From contig JAIXWD010000005.1 of NCBI GenBank assembly GCA_027482225.1, forward strand, positions 128,957-192,956: a stretch of DNA of 64,000 bases, given 5' to 3'. A model generated the notes under the pieces. The model searched no databases. It worked only from the letters and a program-made list of their open reading frames with translations, and was not told where the DNA came from. This document shows, one piece after another, positions 57,435 through 64,000 of the stretch. The stretch's first letter is position 1; every line of letters starts with the position of its first letter. This DNA is from Bacteroidota bacterium (GTDB lineage Bacteria > Bacteroidota > Bacteroidia > UKL13-3). The translations under genes were made by a program, and so were the position numbers.

Positions 57435-57893
57435 CTACTGAATATTGGTAACAAATAATATGTTACCCTCTTGCCTTACAAAGTACTGTTTTAGTGCTCG
57501 TCTTGCAGCACCTTCAATTGGTGTACCTGTAGCTTGGTCAAACTTACTGTTACAACAGCCTTTCCAAAAAGGGTCGTATTGTCCGCACCGGTAAAATGAA
57601 CTGGTGCTGTCCATGCTGATATAGCTACAAGCTTCTGTTGGATTATTCGGGCAAGTTCTATCAAATGCAACGTACTCGTTATAAATAGTACGGTAAATGA
57701 TAATTCCCTTATTACCCCCTGGCTCATAAACAAAACCTTGTGGTATGGTTAATGGCGCATAAGATGGTAAACTTAAATTAATATTTAAATAAACCTGTAT
57801 TGGGGTAAAAAAATCTTGATTATTTAAGTTGTTATCTTTGCAACCTTGGTTGGTATATAGCAACAACAAAATAATCCATGTAAGTTTATTCAT
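57435..57893 (-). CDS. Rieske-like lipoprotein without histidine ligands
   Basis: 152 residues from the ATG at 57893. An N-terminal hydrophobic segment and Cys 18 suggest a lipoprotein, though the lipobox NQGC is imperfect. The rest keeps the Rieske fold pattern: YRTIYNEYVAFDRTCP, then GCCNSKFDQATGTPIEGAARRALKQY, which corresponds to CPCHGSxFDxxTGxPxxGPAxxxLxxY. The cluster histidines are absent (no His in the mature part), while five cysteines remain (81, 89, 103, 113, 114). It overlaps the 3-hydroxybutyryl-CoA dehydrogenase gene by 8 bases. Either a changed metal site or a disulfide-held fold. Confidence 0.75.
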   Translation of the reverse strand: MNKLTWIILLLLYTNQGCKDNNLNNQDFFTPIQVYLNINLSLPSYAPLTIPQGFVYEPGGNKGIIIYRTIYNEYVAFDRTCPNNPTEACSYISMDSTSSFYRCGQYDPFWKGCCNSKFDQATGTPIEGAARRALKQYFVRQEGNILFVTNIQ

Positions 57894-58734
57894 AACTATA
57901 AAATCCTTTACCTGTTTTACGTCCATGATGTCCGGCATCTAACTTTTGTTGCTGTATACGGCTTGGTCTAAACTTTCCATCTTGGTGAAACAAATTATAA
58001 ATAGATGTTGTAACTGAGAAATTAGTATCAACTCCAATTAAATCCATTAATTTAAACGGACCCATTTTAAACCCGCTACTTTCCATCAAAGCATCAATAG
58101 TATCAAAATCGGCAATACGTTCTTCGGCAATTTTTAGTCCCTCAACATAATAATGACGTGCCACACGATTTACAATAAAACCAGGAGCATCGGCTGCCAT
58201 AACACATGTTTTACCCATGCCTTCAATTAATTGTTTACATTGATTTGCAATAGATAAATTTGTTTCAACACCACAAATAATTTCCACCAATTTCATAATT
58301 GAAGCAGGGTTAAAAAAATGTATACCCAAAAAACGTTTTGGGTTAGGCACTTTAGCTGCAATTTGTGTTACAGGTATACTTGATGTATTGGTAGCCAAAA
58401 TGGTTTCGGAACTATTAACCGCTGCCACCTCATTAAAAAATTGTTGTTTAATGTCTAAACGCTCTATAATAGCCTCAATAATTAAATCAGCTTTAAGTTG
58501 TGTTACTTGATTTATGTATTGAATTCGAGAAATAATTTCAGCTTTTTTATCACTGGTTATTTTTTGTTTTTGCACCAACGATTCCAAACTTTTTTCAATA
58601 CCTGCTTTTGCTTTGTCAAGCATATTTTCGTTTACATCAAACAAAATGGTTTGATAACCGTGAGTAGCGGATACTTGTGCAATTCCAGCACCCATTGTTC
58701 CAGCTCCTGCAATACCAATGGTTTTAATTTCCAT
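57886..58734 (-). CDS. hbd: 3-hydroxybutyryl-CoA dehydrogenase
   Basis: 282 residues, usual length. It oxidises or reduces the 3-hydroxyacyl-CoA step of fatty acid and butyryl-CoA metabolism. Visible: GAGTMGAGIAQ (NAD loop, 10-20), an EAI..RLDIKQ segment, NTSSIPVTQIA, RFLGIHFFNPASIMKLVEII (with the catalytic His), DAPGFIVNRVARHYY and GRKTGKGFY at the end. A TATATTTG element ends 4 bases before the ATG. First gene of a two-gene unit with the Rieske-like protein. Confidence 0.95.
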   Translation of the reverse strand: MEIKTIGIAGAGTMGAGIAQVSATHGYQTILFDVNENMLDKAKAGIEKSLESLVQKQKITSDKKAEIISRIQYINQVTQLKADLIIEAIIERLDIKQQFFNEVAAVNSSETILATNTSSIPVTQIAAKVPNPKRFLGIHFFNPASIMKLVEIICGVETNLSIANQCKQLIEGMGKTCVMAADAPGFIVNRVARHYYVEGLKIAEERIADFDTIDALMESSGFKMGPFKLMDLIGVDTNFSVTTSIYNLFHQDGKFRPSRIQQQKLDAGHHGRKTGKGFYSYE

Positions 58735-58738
58735 GCAT

Positions 58739-58746
58739 CAAATATA
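58739..58746 (-). promoter_or_regulatory. -7 element of hbd, 4 bases before the start codon
   Basis: Minus strand TATATTTG is an exact -7 match. No TTTG box was found at the right distance upstream. Confidence 0.45.
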
Positions 58747-58773
58747 CATTTTTAAAGTTTGTGTTGATATTTA

Positions 58774-58781
58774 TACCTTTG
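58774..58781 (+). promoter_or_regulatory. -7 element of the DUF4286 gene, 4 bases before the start codon
   Basis: TACCTTTG is an exact -7 match. A TTTG lies only 12 bases upstream (58758-58761), too close for the usual spacing. Confidence 0.4.
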
Positions 58782-58785
58782 AAAC

Positions 58786-59091
58786 ATGATAATTTATAAT
58801 GTAACCATAAACATAGAAAACGATATTCAAGATACTTGGGTAACTTGGATGAAAGAAACGCACATACCACAAGTAATGGCCACAGGTTTTTTCACAACGT
58901 TTAGCTTTAACAAATTATTGAGCAGGCAAGAAGATGAAACAGGAACAACCTACGTAATACAGTATGCTACGCCTAGCATGCAACATTACGATGAATACCA
59001 AGCCAACCATGCACCAGACTTACAAGCTGAAACCAAACGTTTATTTGAAGGGAAATTTGTTGCCTTTAGAACTTTAATGGAGAAAGTTTAA
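58786..59091 (+). CDS. DUF4286 family protein
   Basis: 101 residues, a dimeric alpha/beta-barrel (ferredoxin-like) fold by pattern: MIIYNVTINIENDIQDTWVTWMKETHIPQVMATG (read in parts) and HAPDLQAETKRLFEGKFVAFRTLM. A Bacteroidota family without a known function. Coupled to the next gene by a 1-base stop/start overlap. A TACCTTTG element ends 4 bases before the ATG. Confidence 0.9.
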   Translation: MIIYNVTINIENDIQDTWVTWMKETHIPQVMATGFFTTFSFNKLLSRQEDETGTTYVIQYATPSMQHYDEYQANHAPDLQAETKRLFEGKFVAFRTLMEKV

Positions 59092-59897
59092 TGAAAAAGA
59101 TTGCCTTCTCTGTATTTACTCTACTCTACAGTATTACAATCTACTCACAAGTTGATACCAGCTATTTTTACTACAATATTTTTGGAAATGCCACCGAAAA
59201 AGGAGCTGCTGATTTATATACAACTCAAAAGGTATACTGGCAAAATGCGTGGTTTATAAACGACTATTATACCAATGGAAAACCCAAGAGCAAAATGCAA
59301 TTTAAAGATGCTGCATATACAATAGCACAAGATACATTATACGAATATCACGAAAACGGACAATTAGCAGAAAAAGGATCCTACAACAATGGATATAAAG
59401 TTGGTGTTTGGTTAAGTTGGTTTGATGATGGCAAACCCAACAGTAAATGCACTTATAAAGACGATAGCACATCCAAATGTGTTTACTATCATTATAATGG
59501 TGAGGTAAGTGCTGTTGTAGAATACAAATATGATAGCATTATTCTTAAAGCGCGTATGTGGGATTCAACAGGTGTGCCGTCAGCAAACGAATACTTAATT
59601 ATTGCACCAACACTATTCGGTTTTGAAGATGGTTGGAAAAGATTCCTAACAGAAAACATGAAATTTCCAGAAGATGAAGATGGAAAACGCATAAAAGCCA
59701 ATGTTTCGTTTTGGATAAAAATAGATCGATTAGGCAAAGTACATTGGGGAGATGTTATAGGATTTTCCCATCCATACTTAGCACTGGAATTAGAGAGATT
59801 GATTAATAAAATGCCACTATGGAAACCTGCTATAAATCAAAATCGACCAGTTGATTACATTTTAAATCTTAACCTTTCTTTTAATTCAGGGAACTAG
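59091..59897 (+). CDS. Exported MORN-repeat protein with TonB-like C-terminal domain
   Basis: 268 residues. Signal peptide (about 1-20, cut after YSQ). Residues about 60-145 carry MORN-variant repeats (YEYHENGQLAEKGSYNNGYKVGVWLSWFDDGKPNSKC in parts; YYHYNGEVSAVVEYKYD), the fold sold in annotations as YwqK antitoxin. The C-terminus (about 200-268) has a TonB-CTD pattern: VSFWIKIDRLGKVHWGDVIG and WKPAINQNRPVDYILNLNLSF. No membrane anchor beyond the signal peptide. The antitoxin name should not be taken literally. Tail-to-tail overlap with rbfA. Confidence 0.8.
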   Translation: MKKIAFSVFTLLYSITIYSQVDTSYFYYNIFGNATEKGAADLYTTQKVYWQNAWFINDYYTNGKPKSKMQFKDAAYTIAQDTLYEYHENGQLAEKGSYNNGYKVGVWLSWFDDGKPNSKCTYKDDSTSKCVYYHYNGEVSAVVEYKYDSIILKARMWDSTGVPSANEYLIIAPTLFGFEDGWKRFLTENMKFPEDEDGKRIKANVSFWIKIDRLGKVHWGDVIGFSHPYLALELERLINKMPLWKPAINQNRPVDYILNLNLSFNSGN

Positions 59898-60253
59898 GCC
59901 TCTTCGTCTTTTTTCTTAATCTCGTTAAACAATTGCTCCATCTTAAATACGTAATCCAAACTGTCGTCAATTAAAAACTGAAGCTCGGGGATAACGCGAA
60001 CTTGTTTGCGGATACGGGCTGCCAACTCTCGTCTAATGGGAACTTTTTGCAAATCAACTACACGCAAAAGTTCGTCTTTATTTTTTTCGTTAAAAAAACT
60101 GAGGTATACTTTGGCAAAACTTAAATCGGGCGATACCGTAACATTGCTAATGGTAATAAAAGCATTGTTAAACATCTCAGAACGGTTTTGTGTAAACACA
60201 TCTGCCAATTCTTTTTGTATTAATCTCCCAAATTTTTCTTGTCTGATACTCAT
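59894..60253 (-). CDS. rbfA: Ribosome-binding factor A
   Basis: 119 residues, usual length. A KH-like protein that matures the 5' end of 16S rRNA in the 30S subunit. Visible: MSIRQEKFGRLIQKELADVF, VTVSPDLSFAKVYLSF (the D-L-xx-A-x-V-Y-x-S signature) and LAARIRKQVRVIPELQFLIDDSLDY (read in parts). It lies 45 bases after the 60299-61480 gene and could be the last gene of that unit, though a CATATTTG element ends 4 bases before its own ATG. Confidence 0.96.
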   Translation of the reverse strand: MSIRQEKFGRLIQKELADVFTQNRSEMFNNAFITISNVTVSPDLSFAKVYLSFFNEKNKDELLRVVDLQKVPIRRELAARIRKQVRVIPELQFLIDDSLDYVFKMEQLFNEIKKKDEEA

Positions 60254-60298
60254 GCTACAAATATGCGCAATTTATAGCTGCAATAAAAATGCTTATCG

Positions 60299-61480
60299 CT
60301 ACAGTTTTCTATTCAGCCTATAACTTAAATACACCGAGTAACTGAACTCTATCAAGCTATTGCGCACATCGTAATATGGCTCAAACCTAACGTTTAAGTA
60401 TAAATCAGGAGCAACTGTTTTACCGTAAATAAACCTAACAAAAAATAGCTCACGCATTTTTTCGGTATATCCGGGCTTATCCAACGAAACCGATTGGTAC
60501 AATGTTGTTCCCCTATCGGCAATAAAACCATTGCCCAACCAATAAGTAGGGTTGATGCTGAAACCATTTTTTGCCACAATTACATGGGCCAAAAATCCGT
60601 TTCCGTTACGGTATGGATAAAATCCGCTGTTGGTATTTTCTTGGTATAAAACAGCGTAAGCTTCCGTTTTAAAACTATAATTATTCGTAGTACTAAATTG
60701 ATATGATAAACCAGCTGTACCATTAAACTGCATCACCATATTGGATGTATCTTTATCAATTTGTCCGCCACGGTGGTGTGCCGTAAATTGTAAAATCGGT
60801 TTGAGTAAATGATGTGTTTTGGTTGGTGCAACTTCTATTCCATTTGGGTTTAATGCTTTTGTTTCGTTTGTTTTGGTTTGATACAAAACCAAGTGTGCAT
60901 TTAAACCTGCAGTAAATTGTTCTTTATGCTGTGAACCTCTATCAATAAAACGTTCCCAATTAATCCATGTATCAAGCCAAACATTTTTGGTGTTGAGTTT
61001 AAATTGTGCACCATTTTCAATCCATCTTAAAATTGCAGAATTGATGTCAAACAAAGGCTCTATTAATTGATGTGCAAGCGCACCTTCTAGCGTTCCGAAA
61101 ATAAATGTACATTGGTTGTTTTTGCTTTTTAACTTTACACTAAACGTAGGTAAGACATAAGTTAAATTTGGAACAGCACCAAAATCTTGCTGTAAAAAAA
61201 CACCCGCTTGTAAAGTAGTTTGTGCATTGGGTTGATAGGATAAACGCGTATGAAGTTGCGAACCAAACAAGGTACGTCCAAACTCAATGTTGTTGAAGTA
61301 TTCGGTATTGCGCAGGTAATTAAAATTAGTTACCGTTAAACCCAACTTACCGCTATCATTAGGGTTAATATATATTTCATCACTTAAAGCTGAGTTGTTT
61401 ATTTGAGCAAAAAGTGTTGCATGCAACAACATCAAACCCAAGACAAAGCTTAACTTTATGTGCAGATGAAATTTTTTCAT
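60299..61480 (-). CDS. Outer-membrane beta-barrel-like protein of unknown function
   Basis: 393 residues. Signal peptide (about 1-26, cut after FAQ). The rest has alternating amphipathic strands with aromatic girdles (LGLTVTNFNYLRNTEYFNNIEFGRTLFGSQLHTRLSY, read in parts) and ends in a Tyr/Leu-rich strand, YSVYLSYRLNRKL. This fits a beta-barrel of about 16 strands, but the family is not recognised. Its start lies 1 base after the stop of the Fe-S protein gene, so the two are one transcript. Confidence 0.75.
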   Translation of the reverse strand: MKKFHLHIKLSFVLGLMLLHATLFAQINNSALSDEIYINPNDSGKLGLTVTNFNYLRNTEYFNNIEFGRTLFGSQLHTRLSYQPNAQTTLQAGVFLQQDFGAVPNLTYVLPTFSVKLKSKNNQCTFIFGTLEGALAHQLIEPLFDINSAILRWIENGAQFKLNTKNVWLDTWINWERFIDRGSQHKEQFTAGLNAHLVLYQTKTNETKALNPNGIEVAPTKTHHLLKPILQFTAHHRGGQIDKDTSNMVMQFNGTAGLSYQFSTTNNYSFKTEAYAVLYQENTNSGFYPYRNGNGFLAHVIVAKNGFSINPTYWLGNGFIADRGTTLYQSVSLDKPGYTEKMRELFFVRFIYGKTVAPDLYLNVRFEPYYDVRNSLIEFSYSVYLSYRLNRKL

Positions 61481-61481
61481 C

Positions 61482-62270
61482 TTACAAATCCATAGCTGTT
61501 GCTACCAACTCAGCAATATCTTTTACTTCAATTTCTTGCTCTTTGTTATGGTGTTTAACTCCATCGCGCAACATGGTCATACAAAACGGACAAGCTGCAG
61601 CAACCACATTTGATTGGGTTTCCAACATATCATCGGCACGTTCAATGTTTACTTCTTTTTTTCCATTTTCAGCATCTTTAAACATTTGTGCACCACCTGC
61701 ACCGCAACATAAGCCGTTGGCTTTACTGCGTTTCATTTCTATTAAAGCGCCATCTAATTTTTCAATTACTTCGCGTGGTGCTTCGTAAATATTATTAGCA
61801 CGACCCAAGTAACAGCTATCGTGGTAAGTAATACGTTGGCCTTTAAATGCACCACCTTTAATGGCAATTTTACCATCGTTTAAAAGTTGGTTAATTAAAG
61901 TGGTATGATGCAATACCTCGTAGTTACCGCCCAGTTCAGGGTATTCGTTTTTAAGTGTATTAAAACAGTGTGGACAACCCGTAACAATCTTTTTTACACC
62001 ATACATATTTAGTGTAGTGATATTTTGCATGGCCATCATTTGAAACAAAAACTCGTTACCCGCACGTTTTGCTGGATCACCAGTACAAGCTTCTTCGGTA
62101 CCTAAAATGGCAAAGTTTATTTGCGCTGCATGCAATATTTTAGCTACTGCTTTGGTTATTTTCTGCGCACGTTCATCAAAGCTACCTGCACAACCTACCC
62201 AAAATAATATCTCAGTTTCTTCTCCTGCCGCAATCATATCGGCCATTGTACGTACCCTAAATTCGCTCAT
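61482..62270 (-). CDS. CCG-domain (Fe-S) oxidoreductase subunit
   Basis: 262 residues. The CCG domain family (HdrB, GlpC, LutA, succinate dehydrogenase-linked proteins) binds unusual Fe-S clusters by cysteine-rich motifs. Here: FWVGCAGSFDERAQKI, EEACTGDPAKRAGNE, CPHCFNTLKNEYP, YHDSCYLGR, LCCGAGGAQMF and AACPFCMTMLRDG. It is probably the electron-transfer subunit of a larger membrane or flavin complex. The usual partner (an Fe-S/membrane subunit) should lie upstream, but the 467 bases before it hold no gene. First gene of the unit with the barrel-like protein. Confidence 0.9.
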   Translation of the reverse strand: MSEFRVRTMADMIAAGEETEILFWVGCAGSFDERAQKITKAVAKILHAAQINFAILGTEEACTGDPAKRAGNEFLFQMMAMQNITTLNMYGVKKIVTGCPHCFNTLKNEYPELGGNYEVLHHTTLINQLLNDGKIAIKGGAFKGQRITYHDSCYLGRANNIYEAPREVIEKLDGALIEMKRSKANGLCCGAGGAQMFKDAENGKKEVNIERADDMLETQSNVVAAACPFCMTMLRDGVKHHNKEQEIEVKDIAELVATAMDL

Positions 62271-62713
62271 ATTCTCGGTTTATTTTCAGCAAGGCAATTT
62301 AGTAAAACTATTTAAATTCTTGCAAGTTTGGTTTAATTGACACAAAGCCCTAGTTCATTTATCTATTACTAACAATTGACATAAGTGACTGATAAAAATA
62401 TTTCAATAAACACCATTTTTAATTTGGCATACAAATTAAAAACAAATGAAAAAATCTAACTGTAATTATCATCACTATTCATAGAAACTTTTTATAAAAT
62501 TTAGTGTGAATAACAATTTAAGGTTTTAGTGGTATTATTTATTCAATAATTTGTTCTTTTTTGTAATAAAAAGGAACTATTTTGTATAATATTGATTAGC
62601 TTTGTGTATATTTATTGTTTATAAATTTGATATTCAAACTTTTATATAAAAAAGCAAGAAAATCTTTCATTTAGAATTATTTTATTTTAGTTTCAATAAC
62701 ACTTTGAATATAA
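62271..62713. other. AT-rich intergenic region without a visible gene
   Basis: About 440 bases between the divergent Fe-S gene and the Ig-like protein gene. No frame, repeat or RNA fold that I can support. It must hold both promoters, of which only the one for the right-hand gene is partly visible. Confidence 0.6.
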
Positions 62714-62721
62714 TAACTTTG
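62714..62721 (+). promoter_or_regulatory. -7 element of the Ig-like repeat protein gene
   Basis: TAACTTTG matches TAnnTTTG, with a TTTC 19 bases upstream (62691-62694) as a weak -33 box. It ends 16 bases before the ATG at 62738. Confidence 0.5.
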
Positions 62722-62737
62722 CATAAATTGCTTGATT

Positions 62738-64000
62738 ATGAATTATAGTATACCCAATAGGATTTTGTTCTCCTTGTTTGTTGTCATTTTAACGCTAAGC
62801 GCTAAAGTGGTTAATGGGCAGTGCCCTACTGCAGTTTCTATAACAGCTCCCGCCAATAAGTTTTGCCCAGGAGGTAATGTTACACTAACCGCAAACGTTA
62901 CTGGTGGTTCAGGAAATTTCACCTATTTGTGGAGGAACCTTGGTACCGTAGTTGCAGGCAGCGGAAGCACACTTAATATAACTACTCCAGGTTTTTATAC
63001 AGTAAGGGTTACTGATAATACAAACATTTGTTCAAGAACATCAGCAGGATTTGCTGTAAGTGTTTCTCCTACTGCGGGTTTAGTTATTTCGGGCCCACTA
63101 AGTTTTTGTACTGGTAACAACGTTTTATTTACAGTTGATAGCGCAGCAAACTATACTTTTCAATGGAAAGAGAGTGGCGTAAATATATTTGGATCAACAT
63201 TAAGCAACTTTACTGCAACTACAAGCGGGAACTATTCGGTTGAAGTAACTGACAATAGTTTGGCATGCAGTCTTATTTCAGACACACAAACAGTAACTGT
63301 TTATCCAACAACGGTTGCAGGAACCATAGCTGCACCTTCTGCAATTTGTGCAGGAGTAACTGCACCAGCATTAACATTAACGGGTTATACAGGAAGCATT
63401 ATTCGTTGGGAATCTTCTTTAAATGGTACTATTTGGAGTACTATAGCGAATACTACTGATACATACAATCCAGGCACTCCATCACAAACCACACAATATA
63501 GAGCCGTAGTTCAAAGTGGAACATGCGCAGCTGCAACATCAAATACAGTTACATTAACTGTTCATCCATTACCTAATGCTACAATAACACCAAGCGGTTC
63601 ATTGGCATTGTGTAGTGGCGGCTCAGTTACATTGAGTAATAGCAATGGCGTTTCTTATGTATGGAGAGAAGGTGGAGCTCCAATTGGAGGTGCAACTAGC
63701 AATTCACTTGTGGTAAATACTGCAGGAAGTTATACAGTAACCGTTACAGATGGTAATACTTGTTCGGCAACAACTGCAAGTCCATCCGTAGTTACTGTTG
63801 ACCCAATAACAGTTCCTGGATCTGTTTCAGGAGGTACTACTGTATGCGAAGGAAGTACATCTGGTTTATTAACCTTAAGTGGAAACACTGGAAGTATTTT
63901 ACGTTGGGAAAGTTCTGTAAATAGTGGAGCTACCTGGAGTACAATTGCCAATACTAATTCAACATACACATCAGGAGCTTTAGCAAATAACACACTTTTT
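62738..64000 (+). CDS. Large Ig-like repeat surface protein (5' part, runs off the window)
   Basis: 421 codons from the ATG at 62738 to the edge, with no stop. Signal peptide with a hydrophobic core and a cut after NGQ near residue 29. Then two kinds of beta-sandwich modules alternate: a PKD/Ig-like one (C-x-G-G-x-V-T-L, W, AGSYTVTVTD, C) and another with the pattern GSI-RWESS-N--WS-IANTT-TY-YRAVV-SG-C. The second occurs at 63385-63465 and again at 63890-63967. The C-terminus, expected to carry a T9SS or gliding-type sorting domain, is outside the window. Typical of Bacteroidota adhesins of several thousand residues. Confidence 0.85.
   Translation, partial: MNYSIPNRILFSLFVVILTLSAKVVNGQCPTAVSITAPANKFCPGGNVTLTANVTGGSGNFTYLWRNLGTVVAGSGSTLNITTPGFYTVRVTDNTNICSRTSAGFAVSVSPTAGLVISGPLSFCTGNNVLFTVDSAANYTFQWKESGVNIFGSTLSNFTATTSGNYSVEVTDNSLACSLISDTQTVTVYPTTVAGTIAAPSAICAGVTAPALTLTGYTGSIIRWESSLNGTIWSTIANTTDTYNPGTPSQTTQYRAVVQSGTCAAATSNTVTLTVHPLPNATITPSGSLALCSGGSVTLSNSNGVSYVWREGGAPIGGATSNSLVVNTAGSYTVTVTDGNTCSATTASPSVVTVDPITVPGSVSGGTTVCEGSTSGLLTLSGNTGSILRWESSVNSGATWSTIANTNSTYTSGALANNTLF

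Noticed and set aside
59091-59897. YwqK-type antitoxin of a toxin-antitoxin system
   Set aside because: The protein has a signal peptide and a TonB-like C-terminus, and no toxin gene is adjacent; MORN-like repeats alone do not make an antitoxin.

Overview
The window is a chromosomal segment of a low-GC member of the Bacteroidota. Its gene order and families suggest the Chitinophagales/Sphingobacteriales side, but a species cannot be named from this sequence. The evidence is a two-part promoter of the Bacteroidota type (TTTG, 18-22 bases, TAnnTTTG) in front of many genes, almost no Shine-Dalgarno sequences, a type III glutamine synthetase, large secreted beta-helix, lamin-tail and Ig-like proteins of the type IX secretion (T9SS) world, and families largely confined to this phylum (DUF2795, DUF4286, DUF5686, DUF2723). 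No insertion sequence, prophage, integrase, CRISPR array or rRNA operon was seen. One tRNA (tRNA-Glu) is present.

Layout. 1-6 kb: the 3' end of a probable alanine dehydrogenase gene, a secreted serine hydrolase, and two paralogous PorE-like envelope proteins (TPR, propeller, regulatory-like domain, OmpA C-terminal domain). 6-10 kb: glutamine synthetase III, a small HTH regulator with a likely repeated operator, gapA, and tRNA-Glu transcribed divergently from gapA. 10-17 kb: an orphan secreted protein, a CarH/LitR-like MerR cobalamin regulator divergent from a TIGR01777 epimerase, a lipoprotein with a TTG start, a sugar nucleotidyltransferase and glyA. 17-22 kb: the rimP-nusA-infB operon, with a consensus promoter and an attenuator-like hairpin in the rimP leader. 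22-32 kb: a 1066-aa DUF2723 membrane glycosyltransferase, RF3, a DUF1624 acyltransferase-like membrane protein and 2-oxoglutarate dehydrogenase E1. 32-39.7 kb: a 1306-aa T9SS beta-helix protein, then a TPR protein, a TPR histidine kinase and its OmpR-type response regulator.

39.8-45 kb is the most unusual region. Four co-directional, closely spaced genes encode a UbiA-like membrane protein, an SDR without the catalytic tyrosine, a flavin-reductase-like protein and an Fe-S (6-4) photolyase whose key residues match PhrB at a constant offset of one. They are followed by a Fic-fold-like protein that has lost the Fic active-site motif and carries a C-terminal winged-helix domain. 45-64 kb: mostly conserved single genes (DUF2795, MenE-like ligase, TrmB, a methyltransferase pair, a lamin-tail T9SS-type protein, cyclophilin plus DUF5686 outer-membrane protein, a SET-domain protein, exonuclease III, a Rieske-like lipoprotein without histidine ligands, 3-hydroxybutyryl-CoA dehydrogenase, DUF4286 plus a MORN/TonB-like protein, RbfA, an outer-membrane-like protein and a CCG-type Fe-S protein), ending in the 5' part of a large Ig-like repeat surface protein.

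The best candidates for undescribed biology are the UbiA/SDR/flavin-reductase/photolyase module, the dead-Fic regulator beside it, the cobalamin regulator lacking one expected axial histidine, the rimP leader attenuator, and the His-less Rieske-like lipoprotein. All functional statements are read from sequence and family memory; no database search was possible.
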